Under the pieces are notes generated by a model. It ran no database searches. It was not told the origin of the DNA and worked only from the letters and a program-made list of their open reading frames with translations. From assembly GCA_016203425.1 (NCBI GenBank), contig JACQMU010000151.1, forward strand, positions 1 to 5,374: DNA of 5,374 nucleotides, written 5' to 3'. Shown here one piece after another: positions 5,336 to 5,374 of this stretch (position 1 is the stretch's first letter; every line of letters begins with the position of its first letter). The DNA comes from Candidatus Woesearchaeota archaeon (GTDB lineage: Archaea > Nanobdellota > Nanobdellia > Woesearchaeales > ARS49). A program made the translations under genes and the position numbers.

Positions 5336-5374
5336 ACAAAAATCACTTGAGCAACATTTATAACCGTTTAGAAC
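5332..5374 (+). CDS. Possible start of a third operon gene (truncated by window edge)
   Basis: An ATG at 5332 overlaps the kinase stop as ATGA and opens a frame for at least 14 codons (MNKNHLSNIYNRLE) to the window end. ATGA overlaps usually mark coupled operon genes, but no Shine-Dalgarno sequence precedes it and a TATA-like element lies within it. The alternative is that this is the spacer before a new transcription unit. Product cannot be guessed. Confidence 0.3.
   Translation, partial: MNKNHLSNIYNRLE
5356..5363 (+). promoter_or_regulatory. TATA-like element at the right edge
   Basis: ATTTATAA, 20 nt after the kinase stop, resembles the three other TATA boxes here. A start of transcription would fall roughly 10 nt beyond the window end, suggesting a new plus-strand gene there. 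This competes with the coupled-ORF reading of the same bases. Confidence 0.35.

Noticed and set aside
1..5374. CRISPR array or other direct-repeat array
   Set aside because: No regularly spaced direct repeats were seen by eye on either strand.

Overview
The window is AT-rich and reads as archaeal, most likely from the DPANN group (a Woesearchaeota- or Pacearchaeota-like genome). Four points support this. Three gene starts (2304 and 3236 on the minus strand, 3367 on the plus strand) have a TATA box ending about 20-24 nt upstream of the start codon, so their mRNAs would be leaderless. Genes inside operons have Shine-Dalgarno sequences instead. The 110-712 protein resembles a class III-signal (prepilin-like) membrane-protein family that I recall from DPANN genomes. 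A 66 % GC segment stands out from its AT-rich surroundings, which is how structured RNA genes look in such archaea. The taxonomic call is inference.

Layout, left to right. (1) Positions 1-109, plus strand: the last 35 codons of a RelE/ParE-type toxin gene, which meets the next gene tail to tail with no gap. (2) Positions 110-2304, minus strand: a two-gene operon with a 4-nt ATGA overlap. It encodes a 531-aa secreted, beta-rich protein and then a 200-aa membrane-anchored prepilin-like protein. Its promoter carries a perfect 12-bp palindrome between the TATA box and the start codon. (3) Positions 2351-2460: a 110-nt GC-rich element closed by a perfect 8-bp terminal helix, predicted to fold as a branched RNA and probably transcribed from the minus strand. 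It begins 2 nt after the stop of the next gene. (4) Positions 2463-3236, minus strand: a 257-aa putative lipoprotein with a possible cysteine-less thioredoxin-like domain. The promoter places its start at the internal ATG at 3236, not at an upstream TTG. (5) Positions 3237-3366: a divergent promoter region with inverted repeats between two TATA boxes. (6) Positions 3367-5335, plus strand: an operon of a GlnD/DUF294-like nucleotidyltransferase with a C-terminal repeat tail and a thymidylate-kinase-like P-loop kinase (8-nt overlap, strong Shine-Dalgarno). (7) At the right edge there is either a third coupled ORF (from 5332) or the promoter of the next gene (TATA at 5356-5363).

The minus-strand genes all point to the cell envelope: a secreted protein, a pilin-like anchored protein and a lipoprotein. 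The plus-strand pair is cytoplasmic and nucleotide-related. Its coupling suggests a joint function, but the substrates cannot be read from the sequence. The least explained items are the GC-rich RNA candidate and the nucleotidyltransferase-kinase pair. No gene-free stretch exceeds 300 nt.
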